A DNA stretch of 42,753 bases, taken from positions 1 to 42,753 of the forward strand of contig JBDKFK010000013.1 in assembly GCA_039798745.1 (NCBI GenBank). The letters are read 5' to 3'. Below are positions 6,827-14,217 of the stretch, one piece after another. The DNA comes from JBDKFK01 sp039798745. GTDB lineage: Bacteria; Patescibacteriota; Microgenomatia; UBA1406; GWC2-37-13. The notes beneath the pieces were generated by a model, which was not told the origin of the DNA, made no database searches, and saw only the letters and a list, made by a program, of their open reading frames with translations. A program made the translations under genes and the position numbers. Position 1 is the stretch's first letter. Each line of letters begins with the position of its first letter.

Positions 6827-8491
6827 CTAGAAGTCGTCTCCCGACTGCTCCCCTTCCTTGATGTGGGTCATATCTACTCGCATAGAAGTCCCCCAGCCTG
6901 CGTACCAAATGGTCAGAAGACCACCGATCTTAGCCGGAAGAAGTCCTGGAACATACATGAGCACCCCATACAAGGGATACACGATGAATCGCCACCGGCC
7001 AGTGGTCCTGATCGCGTAGGTAGCTCTCACTACCCCGCCAAACAGAACGGTGATAAACATGGTGACAATTCCCACGTAACTTCCCCGAAACACAGCATCA
7101 AAGAAGAGGCTGAGTATCGAGTAAAAAAGGAACAGAGGAAATGCGCTTTGGAACAGCAAATCATATGTCATGTAGAGAGACTGGATGAAAAGCGTAGGAA
7201 TCGCCAGGAACGCTTCGCGGAAAAACGAGCGTGCCCAACGAATCTGCTGCTTAATCCATCGCCAGAAGCTGATCGGGGTCTCCGTCAGCACCCTGACAAA
7301 CGGATGAAACAGCACTTTTCCACCCAGCCCAAGCATGAGACTTGTGAGCCGCCGGTCATCGCCGGCGACCATCTCATTGCCCATGAAAAGTTGATCAACC
7401 CACTCATCCAAAATGAGTAACAACTTCTCACTCAGGTACACACCCCACGGTCCTGATACACACTGAACCACCCCTTTCGCGCTTTGTGCTGCGCGCTCGA
7501 GGAAGAATGCGTACCAGTAACGCAGAGACGATAGGAAACTCAACCAATTGGTGATGTTGAAGATCCCTACGGCACCCGTCATGGCATAAACCTGTCTGTC
7601 GACAAAAACTTTAACGGACCGACTCACCGCGTCGGGAGCTATGATGCTATCCGAATCGGTAGTGCCGGTAAGCTGGTACTTTGACGCCAGCAATAACAGA
7701 CTTGTGTACATGGCCTTGCGTTTGAGCCCCCAGGGCTGCAAGATCATGCAGTACTTACCTGCTGCGTCGACCCGGGCGTATAGATCATCGATCTTCGCCT
7801 GGTATTCTTCGCGTATTGCCAGAGCCTCGGCCTTTAAGCTTTCCGCTTTTTCTTGTCGAAGCTGTGCGAAACTGATCTGGGATTCAGCAAAAAGGCGCAT
7901 AACCCAACTGCTGATCTCCGGTAGCTCAATTTGTAGCCGCTGAATCAGTTCCGTTGCCGACTGTATTTCGGCTTCGGCCTTTTCAATGGCCTGCTGAGCG
8001 TTTTTTACACTCAACAGAGCTCTCCGCAGTATGAAGTCGACGACTATGACCGTACCATCCATGACCTCACGGAAGATATCGGCCATGTACAGGTCTTCTT
8101 CTTCATTCCCGTCACTCACCACGATAACTTTTTCAAGCTTCTCGTAAGTGATCGCGCGCACTGACTCAAGACATTTTTGGAACAGAATACGGTGTTCCCG
8201 CCGCCCGACAACCGACAACCCAAAAGTTGGTCGGAAGCCTGTTACATCGGCCTTTTCTTCTAAGTACTGGATCTGCTTTGTATTGCGGGGTGCCAGCCTC
8301 AGTTGAAGAAACAGATGATAGAGCGTAAGGATACCGTACGGTCCAACGGCAATGATTCCCAAGGGTATAACCGTGAACCCAACTGCGTAGCTGAGTGCGG
8401 TGATACCCAGAATCAGGAGCGCGAAGAGCGTCGTATAGACGATTCGCAGGACTCGCCAGAAGCCTCGTTGGCTCCCAGCTCTATCCTCCAT
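6827..8491 (-). CDS. Hyaluronan-synthase-like processive GT2 glycosyltransferase with coiled-coil insertion
   Basis: 554 residues; class I hyaluronan synthases are usually about 420. Two N-terminal membrane helices (about 12-60) are followed by a GT-A domain: VIVVSDG near 125, TTDSDS (D279), SGPWG, GDDR (D378-D379) and QQIRW near 415. These match the hyaluronan/chitin synthase order DxD, SGPxG, GDDR, QxxRW. Four to five further membrane segments follow. About 85 residues of Gln/Glu/Lys-rich heptad-like sequence (about 160-245) interrupt the catalytic domain between the VSDG strand and GLKRKAMYTS, which is unusual. It likely polymerises and exports a polysaccharide from UDP-sugars; the sugar cannot be read from sequence and no UDP-sugar dehydrogenase lies nearby. 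An SD (AAGGAGG, 4 nt spacing) fixes the start. Confidence 0.78.
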   Translation of the reverse strand: MEDRAGSQRGFWRVLRIVYTTLFALLILGITALSYAVGFTVIPLGIIAVGPYGILTLYHLFLQLRLAPRNTKQIQYLEEKADVTGFRPTFGLSVVGRREHRILFQKCLESVRAITYEKLEKVIVVSDGNEEEDLYMADIFREVMDGTVIVVDFILRRALLSVKNAQQAIEKAEAEIQSATELIQRLQIELPEISSWVMRLFAESQISFAQLRQEKAESLKAEALAIREEYQAKIDDLYARVDAAGKYCMILQPWGLKRKAMYTSLLLLASKYQLTGTTDSDSIIAPDAVSRSVKVFVDRQVYAMTGAVGIFNITNWLSFLSSLRYWYAFFLERAAQSAKGVVQCVSGPWGVYLSEKLLLILDEWVDQLFMGNEMVAGDDRRLTSLMLGLGGKVLFHPFVRVLTETPISFWRWIKQQIRWARSFFREAFLAIPTLFIQSLYMTYDLLFQSAFPLFLFYSILSLFFDAVFRGSYVGIVTMFITVLFGGVVRATYAIRTTGRWRFIVYPLYGVLMYVPGLLPAKIGGLLTIWYAGWGTSMRVDMTHIKEGEQSGDDF

Positions 8492-8504
8492 GATGCCTCC
8501 TTCA

Positions 8505-8564
8505 CTAGATGTTGATTCCTCGACGTTCCGTCGCGCATCTGGGCGGCGGAGTTGATCGAGCCAT
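8505..8564 (-). CDS. 19-residue leader peptide upstream of the glycosyltransferase
   Basis: A short ORF (MARSTPPPRCATERRGINI) with a strong SD: AAAGGAGG at 8571-8578, 6 nt before the ATG at 8564. Its TAG stop is 13 nt before the glycosyltransferase ATG, and the downstream SD lies inside that gap. The SD quality equals that of the main gene, and the position suits translational coupling or attenuation. It contains a PPP run, a classic ribosome-stalling sequence that usually depends on EF-P. No homologue is recognised. Confidence 0.55.
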   Translation of the reverse strand: MARSTPPPRCATERRGINI

Positions 8565-8727
8565 AGATGACCTCCTTTCAGGTGTCGTCCTTTACTGCTA
8601 ATCCATCGCTGGATGAGTGCTTACATAGGCATATCCGGACGACTGAGGATACGCACAACGCAAGCGTCGATGGACTAGTGGACCACCGACTCTGAGGAAG
8701 AATCGATGTGGGTGAGGGGCCGTATGT

Positions 8728-8777
8728 GAGTCGGGGGGCTAAGCTGTCATAGATATGACACCTTGGCTCCCCGACTC
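8728..8777 (-). promoter_or_regulatory. Long nested hairpin in the glycosyltransferase leader
   Basis: GAGTCGGGG (8728-8736) pairs with the matching arm ending at 8777 (CCCCGACTC). The stem continues through GGCT.AAG/CTTGGC with small irregularities and closes in a perfect TGTCATA-GA-TATGACA inner hairpin. It lies about 240 nt upstream of the glycosyltransferase start and downstream of the promoter candidate at 8878-8890, so it would be transcribed as part of the leader. Confidence 0.55.
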
Positions 8778-8884
8778 AGAGTCGACAGACATTGTGATAC
8801 TTTCTCACGTGTCAAAGTACACCCATAGCCACACATCCAGAAGCTATTTCTGTAGGCGTAATTACGGGTAGATAATAATCCTAT

Positions 8885-8890
8885 ATTATA
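8885..8890 (-). promoter_or_regulatory. -10 box (TATAAT) of the leftward transcript
   Basis: Minus-strand TATAAT within a 13-bp sequence identical to the plus-strand promoter at 9091-9103. The leader to the glycosyltransferase ATG would be about 390 nt and would include the hairpin at 8728-8777 and the leader peptide. Confidence 0.45.
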
Positions 8891-9090
8891 TACCAAAGAT
8901 GGCAAAAATACACACCGATTACATATATTTATTGCATATTTCTCTGTACTAAATATATCAATATATATCAAAACATAATATATATTATGGGTATATATAT
9001 ACATTACTATATAAGTGCATATAAAATATGTATATCCTACCTCTACAGCATTTATTACATTGTTATGACGTTTTTATTACGATTTTTTGC

Positions 9091-9096
9091 TATAAT
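9091..9096 (+). promoter_or_regulatory. -10 box (TGC-TATAAT) of the rightward transcript
   Basis: Extended -10 TGC-TATAAT. With initiation near 9104 it would make an unusually long leader (about 570 nt) before the SD-led gene at 9672. Confidence 0.5.
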
Positions 9097-9201
9097 ATAG
9101 GATACTTTGAGGTATTTAGTATAGTCTGAGCCCTGCACCTGCTGTACGCGCCTCGGATAACTCTATACTTTTGAAGCTCTTTGACATGTGAGAGACTACC
9201 C

Positions 9202-9319
9202 TGTCATTCCCGCCCCGATGTTCATCGGGATAAACTCCGGCGGGAATCCAGATCCTTATCATAAGTTGGGGCACAAATCCTGCATGCTTCGTGCCTGCTG
9301 GCTTGGTACCCCAACTTAT
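9202..9319. repeat. Two adjoining palindromic repeat elements in a long leader
   Basis: The first element (9202-9254) has ATTCCCGCC (9206-9214) opposite GGCGGGAAT (9239-9247), with an inner CCCGATG/CATCGGG hairpin. It carries the GTCATTCCCGC...GGGAATCCAG signature of a widespread REP-like family also present at 35253-35333. The second has ATAAGTTGGGG (9261-9271) opposite CCCCAACTTAT (9309-9319), with an inner GCAC/GTGC pair. Both would be transcribed from the promoter at 9091. Confidence 0.6.
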
Positions 9320-9619
9320 AATGTCCTGTGTTGCTTTTCGAAGCCAACACTCCTTTTCGAAAGGAAAGGACATCCCCTCTCCCCTCAACCGGGCATCCTC
9401 GTCTGGTTGACCACTGCGCTTCCCGTTCGGGAACGTAGTACTCCCCTTTTTCTCTTTTTACCTTACACTTAATCACTTCAGCCTGTAGCCGACGCGCCAT
9501 CGTCCGGCGTCGACAAGCTGCACGTCATCAGATACGCATGTATCGCCGACGCGTTCCCGTAAGGACAAAAAGACACCGTTCGTAAGGACGAACAAGGGAG
9601 GCGGAAAAGCAAGGGCTGC

Positions 9620-9641
9620 GGACACACAGCATTTTGTGTCC
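9620..9641 (+). promoter_or_regulatory. Leader hairpin just upstream of the 9672 gene
   Basis: GGACACA (9620-9626) pairs with TGTGTCC (9635-9641). It ends 18 nt before the SD AAGGAG at 9660-9665. The rest of the 9320-9660 stretch holds GC-rich short direct and inverted motifs (GACGCG, CGTAAGGAC twice) but no convincing ORF. Confidence 0.4.
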
Positions 9642-9671
9642 ACGATCGATCCTTCAAGAAAGGAGATCCCT

Positions 9672-10088
9672 GTGTTGAGCAGTGACACGTCCGATTTCGC
9701 CAAAGACCTGCTCCCCACGGAGCAGAAGCAGTTCAGAATTGCAACGAGGGCGTGGATCGCTATCACGCTTGTATGTGCATTTTTGAGCTTTCTCCTGTCG
9801 GGAATTAACCCCATTGGCGGCGAGGAATGGATTCCTGTTGCCGCGAAATGGGCTATGTACACCTTCCTGACGTTTGCCGGCATCGGACTTGCAGTATATG
9901 CATGGTACGAGATCTGGAAGTGGAACCCTAACCGGTTTCTCCACCTCCAGGTAACGATCCTCCTGGTGCTCGCCGTTGCAGGCTTGTTGTTTTTGCCCTT
10001 GGGGGCAATCATAACCATCGTCTGGATTCTCGCATGGATCGCCGCTCTGTCGATCTTCGACAGAATACGGCTGCGGTTCAAGCAGTGA
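9672..10088 (+). CDS. Small integral membrane protein of unknown function
   Basis: 138 residues from GTG at 9672, chosen because AAGGAG (9660-9665) sits 6 nt upstream; TTG at 9675 is also possible. The frame is open to 9636, but that codon precedes the SD. The protein has a polar N-terminus (about 1-28) and three to four hydrophobic segments (AWIAITLVCAFLSFLLSG; MYTFLTFAGIGLAVYAWY; a long LQVTILLVLAVAGLLFLPLG and following IVWILAWIAAL), ending in a basic tail. No family is recognised. It is an SD-led monocistron closed by its own terminator hairpin, in a GC-richer stretch than the native genes. Confidence 0.65.
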   Translation: MLSSDTSDFAKDLLPTEQKQFRIATRAWIAITLVCAFLSFLLSGINPIGGEEWIPVAAKWAMYTFLTFAGIGLAVYAWYEIWKWNPNRFLHLQVTILLVLAVAGLLFLPLGAIITIVWILAWIAALSIFDRIRLRFKQ

Positions 10089-10107
10089 CCCGGACTTGTT
10101 CGCCTTT

Positions 10108-10138
10108 GTTCAGGTGTGCGCTTCGCGTACACCTGAAC
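10108..10138 (+). terminator. Terminator hairpin after the 9672 gene
   Basis: GTTCAGGTGT (10108-10117) pairs with ACACCTGAAC (10129-10138), extended inward by CGC/GCG after one mismatch, followed by ATTTT. It begins 19 nt after the stop. Confidence 0.7.
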
Positions 10139-10204
10139 ATTTTAGTTCTCTCACATGTTTTCTATTTCTTACCCATTTGCGACAACGTTATTATCATACT
10201 ATGC

Positions 10205-10210
10205 TACTAT
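10205..10210 (+). promoter_or_regulatory. -10 box (TGC-TACTAT) of the yqaE-like gene
   Basis: Extended -10 TGC-TACTAT ends 6 nt before the ATG at 10217, the leaderless pattern. Confidence 0.5.
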
Positions 10211-10216
10211 ATTCTT

Positions 10217-10378
10217 ATGAGCATGCTTATTGAGATACTTATCGCTGTAGTACTTCCTCCCCTTGCGGTATTTCTGAAGGTGGGGTTAAGCTTTCATTTC
10301 TGGATTAATATCATCCTCACTCTTCTTGGGTACGTACCCGGCCTTCTGCACGCATTATGGGTAGTATTTACATTCTAA
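10217..10378 (+). CDS. YqaE/Pmp3 family membrane protein
   Basis: 53 residues, the standard size for this family (UPF0057, Pmp3/YqaE), with two membrane helices. The family pattern LPPLAVFLKVGL...FWINIILTLLGYVPGLLHALWV is clear. In other organisms these proteins are linked to membrane potential and salt, cold or osmotic stress; the molecular role is not established. The frame is open upstream to 10034, but the family N-terminus and the -10 box place the start at 10217; the second Met, at 10223, is an alternative. It is a native-type leaderless gene directly after a cassette-type gene. Confidence 0.88.
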   Translation: MSMLIEILIAVVLPPLAVFLKVGLSFHFWINIILTLLGYVPGLLHALWVVFTF

Positions 10379-10466
10379 AATACTGTATATAACAAACTAT
10401 AATACTGCATTATAGTAATACATCTACTCTCTATTAGCCTCATTTTAACAGGTATTTACTGAATCC

Positions 10467-10717
10467 TATAATATTCGCTTGACAAACCCATAATAATATT
10501 GTTAGTATGAATATATGGTTCATTATTTAATAGTTTTTATTACATATACGAATATGACATTATCAGTTAACACTGCCGCCCCGGCAGTCTCAAGATAAGG
10601 AGGTACACTAACGACATACATGGCTTGTCACCACATGACAATTTAATTATGAATTAACCCATAACCCTATGCATAAACAACTGTCGGAGACGATATCATC
10701 CCCGGCAGTTTTTTTGT
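10467..10717 (+). ncRNA. Candidate structured small RNA or empty SD cassette
   Basis: A self-contained transcription unit without a convincing gene. Promoter candidates are TATAAT (10467-10472) and TTGACA (10479-10484) with TAGTAT (10503-10508) after 18 nt. The transcript would hold hairpin CTGCCG-CCC-CGGCAG (10573-10587), an SD-like AAGGAGG (10597-10603), hairpin TTGTCA/TGACAA (10625-10641) and the terminator at 10679-10717. CCCCGGCAGT occurs in both the first hairpin and the terminator, so CTGCCG could pair with either, a possible switch. The only ORF after the SD is eight codons (MACHHMTI, 10620-10646) at 16 nt spacing, too far for normal initiation. It does not match 6S, SRP, tmRNA or RNase P as far as I can see. 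Confidence 0.5.
10679..10717 (+). terminator. Intrinsic terminator with U tract
   Basis: AACTGTCGG (10679-10687) pairs with CCGGCAGTT (10702-10710) with one G-U wobble, followed by seven further T residues. It is the most textbook intrinsic terminator in the window and closes the unit starting near 10467. Confidence 0.8.
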
Positions 10718-10760
10718 GATATGATAACTTCATAAAGTATGGTATTCTAAAACATAGATT

Positions 10761-10979
10761 ATGAATGATGATGCCAGCGCCAAAAAGGAAGCGGTCTCCA
10801 TAATTTCAGAGGTCCTCGGTAATGATACGGGGGTGCTTTTTTCCCTATACTTCAAAAAACGCCACCTGGAAGAGATACTTACCACACTCGCCGAACTACT
10901 GACTGATTACATGGGTGAAAAGAAAGCAAAAGAAATAAGCGAAAATATTTATAAAAAATATCATCAGGCGTATCCCTAA
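10761..10979 (+). CDS. Small hypothetical protein, 72 residues
   Basis: A charged, predicted mostly helical cytoplasmic protein (residues about 1-20 acidic/basic mix, then FSLYFKKRHLEEILTTLAELL, then a Lys/Glu-rich helix). It ends 2 nt before the next ATG, so the two form an operon. No family is recognised and there is no SD. Function unknown; its link to the polytopic membrane protein behind it suggests a partner or regulator, which is inference only. Confidence 0.65.
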   Translation: MNDDASAKKEAVSIISEVLGNDTGVLFSLYFKKRHLEEILTTLAELLTDYMGEKKAKEISENIYKKYHQAYP

Positions 10980-10981
10980 CT

Positions 10982-11785
10982 ATGAGAACTCAGCGGCTTA
11001 CTATAATGATTCTATTGGCCGCCCTCCTTGGCATTTCGCTCTACGTCTATACTATGCCTTTAGGTCAATACCAGGAAGCAATCATAAATATTGTTTTTCT
11101 TATCGCACCCTTGGTATCCGTAATAGCGGGCATCTTTGCGGTAAGGGCGTACGGAATGGACAATATTCATGGAAACGCTTTGCTTTATATTACTCTGGGA
11201 CTTGCTTCGTGGTTTGTAGGTGAAACTATCTGGGCTATCTATGAGCTTATTCTGCGTATAAGTCCTTATCCGTCCATAGCTGATTTTTTTTACCTTGCCG
11301 CCTATCCGCTTATTTTTATCGGAATCCTTCGCGAAATTACGAACTACAAAACAGATGTAAATCCTGTGCGCAGTCTCGTTATTTCCACAATCTCCATAGC
11401 TCTGAGCATTATGGTATTTAATATTGCGATACTCCCCTCCTACAGCAACGGCTCTACATTTTTGGAGAACGCTATAGCAATAAGTTATGGCTTGGGTGAT
11501 GTTATGTTGATCGTCGGGATCTCATATATTCTCATGCTTACTATGGATTTTCGAGGCGGCAAACTGTTTTATGTCTGGCTCCATATTATTATCGCCGTAA
11601 TATTTATGCTTCTTGGCGATCTATTTTTTGCCATCTACCGGGAACAGTATGAACAATCAATACTCGCGTATAAACGCATTGACCTCTTTTGGATACTCAG
11701 CTACATAGCATTCGCGATGGGTCTCTTTGAGATTCATTTTATGATACGAAATATACAGAATAAAATAAGGCAGCTTCTTGATTAG
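10982..11785 (+). CDS. Polytopic membrane protein (stand-alone 7-8 TM sensor-like domain)
   Basis: 267 residues with seven or eight hydrophobic helices. The segment GETIWAIYELIL followed by SPYPSIADFFYLAAYPLIF is typical of the membrane sensor domains found at the N-terminus of GGDEF/EAL or histidine-kinase proteins, but here no output domain follows; the protein ends in a short basic tail. It may signal through a separate partner or be a transporter-like remnant. It is translated immediately after the 72-residue protein (2 nt gap, no SD). Its stop overlaps that of the convergent ABC permease in TTAG (11782-11785). Confidence 0.7.
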   Translation: MRTQRLTIMILLAALLGISLYVYTMPLGQYQEAIINIVFLIAPLVSVIAGIFAVRAYGMDNIHGNALLYITLGLASWFVGETIWAIYELILRISPYPSIADFFYLAAYPLIFIGILREITNYKTDVNPVRSLVISTISIALSIMVFNIAILPSYSNGSTFLENAIAISYGLGDVMLIVGISYILMLTMDFRGGKLFYVWLHIIIAVIFMLLGDLFFAIYREQYEQSILAYKRIDLFWILSYIAFAMGLFEIHFMIRNIQNKIRQLLD

Positions 11786-13392
11786 AACTGGTATTCTTTC
11801 ACCGACCTGTATGCCTTCATAAGCAAATACCATGGTAACCCTACACTGAGAATAAAGAAAAACAACCAGGACATAAACGGGACTGACCCGTAGGAAAGCA
11901 GCGCGTATACAACATAGCATACCCCACCCGTAACCAACATCGACAAAGCCAAAGCAGCCATTCCCTGACTGCTGGTACTTACTTTCTCCGGATCTGTACC
12001 GTCCTCAAAGTTTGGGCGGATCATACCGAACGCCGCGTGTATAAGAACCAGTACACCAATTGACCATACACTCCAGAGTATAAGAATCATTTTAAAGAGC
12101 AAGCCTATAGGCACTACCAACCATAGGACGACAGCAAATATCATAAATACCATACTAACCGCAAGACTTGCCGTAACTTTTGATATGACTAAGCGTGAAG
12201 CCGTAAGAGGTAAGGTAAACATATACCAGGACTGTGACCGTTCTCTGGCCATTAAAGGAAATATAAGTCTTAAGAGAAAAGACGTAGTAAAAAACAACAG
12301 CCAACCGAGTGAAAATGTAATCAATCCGGGGCTCCAGAGATTGCCATTTACATATCTGAACGATCCTGTGTAAAGTATTAAGAGAAAGAAAAATGCCGCT
12401 AACCCTATGAGAAAAAATACATAACTTGCCTCAGACGGAGTCCTTACTACAGATAGTATATCTTTCATGATTAACGGATCAAACCACTTAAACGTAACAG
12501 CATTACCTACAACTGTGCTGTTACGACGAGCAAACGGAGCAGCGTGGATTTCCTGATATATACGTGTATACGCAGCACGCTGATATATATATGAGAGGGC
12601 GCCAATAAAAAGCGCAAATCCGACAGAGGCAACCACAGGCAGTATATCCTTACTCACGACGATAAGAGTAAGCCAGAGGGTCGGAAGATATGAGTTGGAT
12701 AACGGTAGCCCATTATAGATTTGCCAGAATGTATCAGTATCAGCAAAATAAAGCTGTATAAGACCAGTCGGAAAAATAACTTTAAGAAGAAGTAACACGG
12801 CAAAAAGCATACAGAAGATGGCTGCGACAAATATATACCGAGTTCTCTGTTTTATAAAGGGAATAATGATAAAACCAACTAAACTACCAATACTCTGACA
12901 TATGATGACAAGCGAAGCGATGAGTAGGAACGAGCGGAGTATATACTCAGGAGTCAGTATCTGCTTCATGCCTACAGCATATGAAACAAGCACGGGTATC
13001 ATGAGAACTGATAATAAACTTATGGATACAACACTGCTTTTAATGAGAAGCCACCGGAGAATGACTCCATCGTCTATCGGTAATGTTTTGAGATACTCAA
13101 TTCCTCTGTTTTTTGCGAAAAGAAAACCCAGGGTTGAAGCCGCGGCAGATCCCACTGCCAGAAAACTTGTTACCAGAATGGCAGCGTGTAGCAAATATGC
13201 GGCAGTAGCCTGACCATATATTCCAAACCCTATAAGATTTCGAAAGTACACCAGACCTATGCTGAACGACCCAACCGCGGTAAGAAGAACAACGAGCATG
13301 AACCCCGCGATTACTGCAAGCTTACTCCCCCGCTGTCGTACAAACCACCGGCGTACCGCGAGGATATCGTTTGAGAGTAATATATGTTCCAT
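11782..13392 (-). CDS. ABC exporter permease (ABC-2-like), 12 TM
   Basis: 536 residues, almost entirely hydrophobic, with about 12 membrane helices and short polar loops. It begins 2 nt after the stop of the ATPase gene on the same strand and has no SD of its own, so it is the membrane half of the same transporter. No substrate is evident; the layout (one ATPase, one duplicated permease of two six-helix halves) is that of putative ABC exporters. The stop is shared in a 4-nt overlap with the convergent gene. Confidence 0.82.
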   Translation of the reverse strand: MEHILLSNDILAVRRWFVRQRGSKLAVIAGFMLVVLLTAVGSFSIGLVYFRNLIGFGIYGQATAAYLLHAAILVTSFLAVGSAAASTLGFLFAKNRGIEYLKTLPIDDGVILRWLLIKSSVVSISLLSVLMIPVLVSYAVGMKQILTPEYILRSFLLIASLVIICQSIGSLVGFIIIPFIKQRTRYIFVAAIFCMLFAVLLLLKVIFPTGLIQLYFADTDTFWQIYNGLPLSNSYLPTLWLTLIVVSKDILPVVASVGFALFIGALSYIYQRAAYTRIYQEIHAAPFARRNSTVVGNAVTFKWFDPLIMKDILSVVRTPSEASYVFFLIGLAAFFFLLILYTGSFRYVNGNLWSPGLITFSLGWLLFFTTSFLLRLIFPLMARERSQSWYMFTLPLTASRLVISKVTASLAVSMVFMIFAVVLWLVVPIGLLFKMILILWSVWSIGVLVLIHAAFGMIRPNFEDGTDPEKVSTSSQGMAALALSMLVTGGVCYVVYALLSYGSVPFMSWLFFFILSVGLPWYLLMKAYRSVKEYQF

Positions 13393-13394
13393 AC

Positions 13395-14114
13395 CTATGC
13401 TCGTGTCGCTAACTCATAGATACTGTTCAGATCGGTTTTTGAGGTAATCCGTTGTTCTTTTTGAATAGATCCTTTGTGAAGCACTGCAACCGTTGCAGCG
13501 TAGTCAGCAGCGAACGATAATATATGCGTTGCAAGAAGGACAGTTCCTCCTTTTTTCACATACGTTTGCAGCTCTCTACCAAACGTTTCGATGCTTGTCG
13601 GATCAAGACCCACGACAGGTTCATCTATTATAAGAAGCTGCGGAGTATGTACCATAGCCGCGATGAACGCAACTTTTTGTTTACTACCACGCGAATACTC
13701 AGAAATCTGCTGGTGGATAATATCATGAAGACCAAACGCTTCAACATAATACTTTTGATACTCTCTCACTTTGTTATCCGCGACACCGCGTAGGCGTGCC
13801 GTAAGTGCAATAAACTCTTCACCTGTTAGATATTCATACGGCGTTGGTTCATCGGAGATATAGCTGATATATCCTTTTGTATGTAGTCCGTCAGATAATG
13901 TGTCTTTGCCAAAAATGCGGATCGAACCTTTGTCCTGTCTCAATAGTCCGACTATCATTTTTAATAATGTGCTTTTCCCGGCGCCATTGGGACCGATGAG
14001 CGACAAAAACGTACCCTGAGATATAGTGAGGTTGACATTATTGACAGCTTTGAGCGATCCATATGATTTTATAACACCGTTTACTTCCAGTGCGGAAGGA
14101 ATATGAGATGGCAT
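13395..14114 (-). CDS. ABC transporter ATP-binding protein
   Basis: 239 residues from ATG at 14114. The frame is open to 14189, but a TACAAT box (14123-14128) lies inside that extension, 8 nt before 14114. Walker A is GPNGAGKST, Walker B LLIIDEPVVGLDP, the switch His ATHI, and the signature is the variant YSRGSKQKV instead of LSGGQ. It energises the permease encoded 2 nt downstream. The C-terminus is short, lacking an accessory domain. Confidence 0.92.
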   Translation of the reverse strand: MPSHIPSALEVNGVIKSYGSLKAVNNVNLTISQGTFLSLIGPNGAGKSTLLKMIVGLLRQDKGSIRIFGKDTLSDGLHTKGYISYISDEPTPYEYLTGEEFIALTARLRGVADNKVREYQKYYVEAFGLHDIIHQQISEYSRGSKQKVAFIAAMVHTPQLLIIDEPVVGLDPTSIETFGRELQTYVKKGGTVLLATHILSFAADYAATVAVLHKGSIQKEQRITSKTDLNSIYELATRA

Positions 14115-14122
14115 ATATATAA

Positions 14123-14128
14123 ATTGTA
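14123..14128 (-). promoter_or_regulatory. -10 box (TACAAT) of the ABC exporter operon
   Basis: TACAAT on the minus strand ends 8 nt before the ATG at 14114 and decides that start. Confidence 0.5.
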
Positions 14129-14165
14129 CAGGTGATGAAGATGAAAATCCGGAAGAGAAATGAGC

Positions 14166-14198
14166 GGAGTCACGATGAGAGTATCTCATCGTGACTCC
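14166..14198 (-). terminator. Perfect 15-bp hairpin after the 14218 gene
   Basis: GGAGTCACGATGAGA (14166-14180) and TCTCATCGTGACTCC (14184-14198) pair perfectly around a 3-nt loop, 19 nt beyond the stop at 14218. It is a probable terminator insulating the ABC operon promoter at 14123 from read-through. Confidence 0.75.
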
Positions 14199-14217
14199 TT
14201 ACTCGCTAAGCGGCTAT

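Larger units (their letters stand above)
8803..9193. promoter_or_regulatory. AT-rich divergent control region bounded by inverted CTTTGACAYGTGAGA boxes
   Basis: No gene is seen between the leader of the leftward glycosyltransferase and the rightward 9672 gene. The region is strongly AT-rich (8880-9100) and internally symmetric. TATAATATAGGAT occurs at 9091-9103 on the plus strand and identically at 8878-8890 on the minus strand. Downstream of each, CTTTGACA[C/T]GTGAGA occurs at 8803-8817 (minus) and 9179-9193 (plus). It reads as two back-to-back promoters with matching leader boxes. A 391-bp MITE with 15-bp terminal repeats is an alternative; no target-site duplication is visible. Confidence 0.5.

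Noticed and set aside
8747..9004. Open frame on the minus strand in the AT-rich region (85 codons, Tyr/Ile-rich)
   Set aside because: The composition simply mirrors AT-rich DNA; it has no SD, no leaderless box at the right distance and no protein-like pattern.
8880..9100. Replication origin in the AT-rich stretch
   Set aside because: I see no cluster of DnaA boxes and no dnaA/dnaN neighbours; the mirrored promoters explain the region better.
9202..9319. CRISPR or attachment-site array
   Set aside because: The palindromes are different from each other and not regularly spaced; no direct repeats with spacers exist anywhere in the window.
10620..10646. Eight-codon ORF MACHHMTI after the SD in the orphan transcription unit
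   Set aside because: SD-to-ATG spacing is 16 nt, too long for normal initiation; kept only as part of the RNA candidate.
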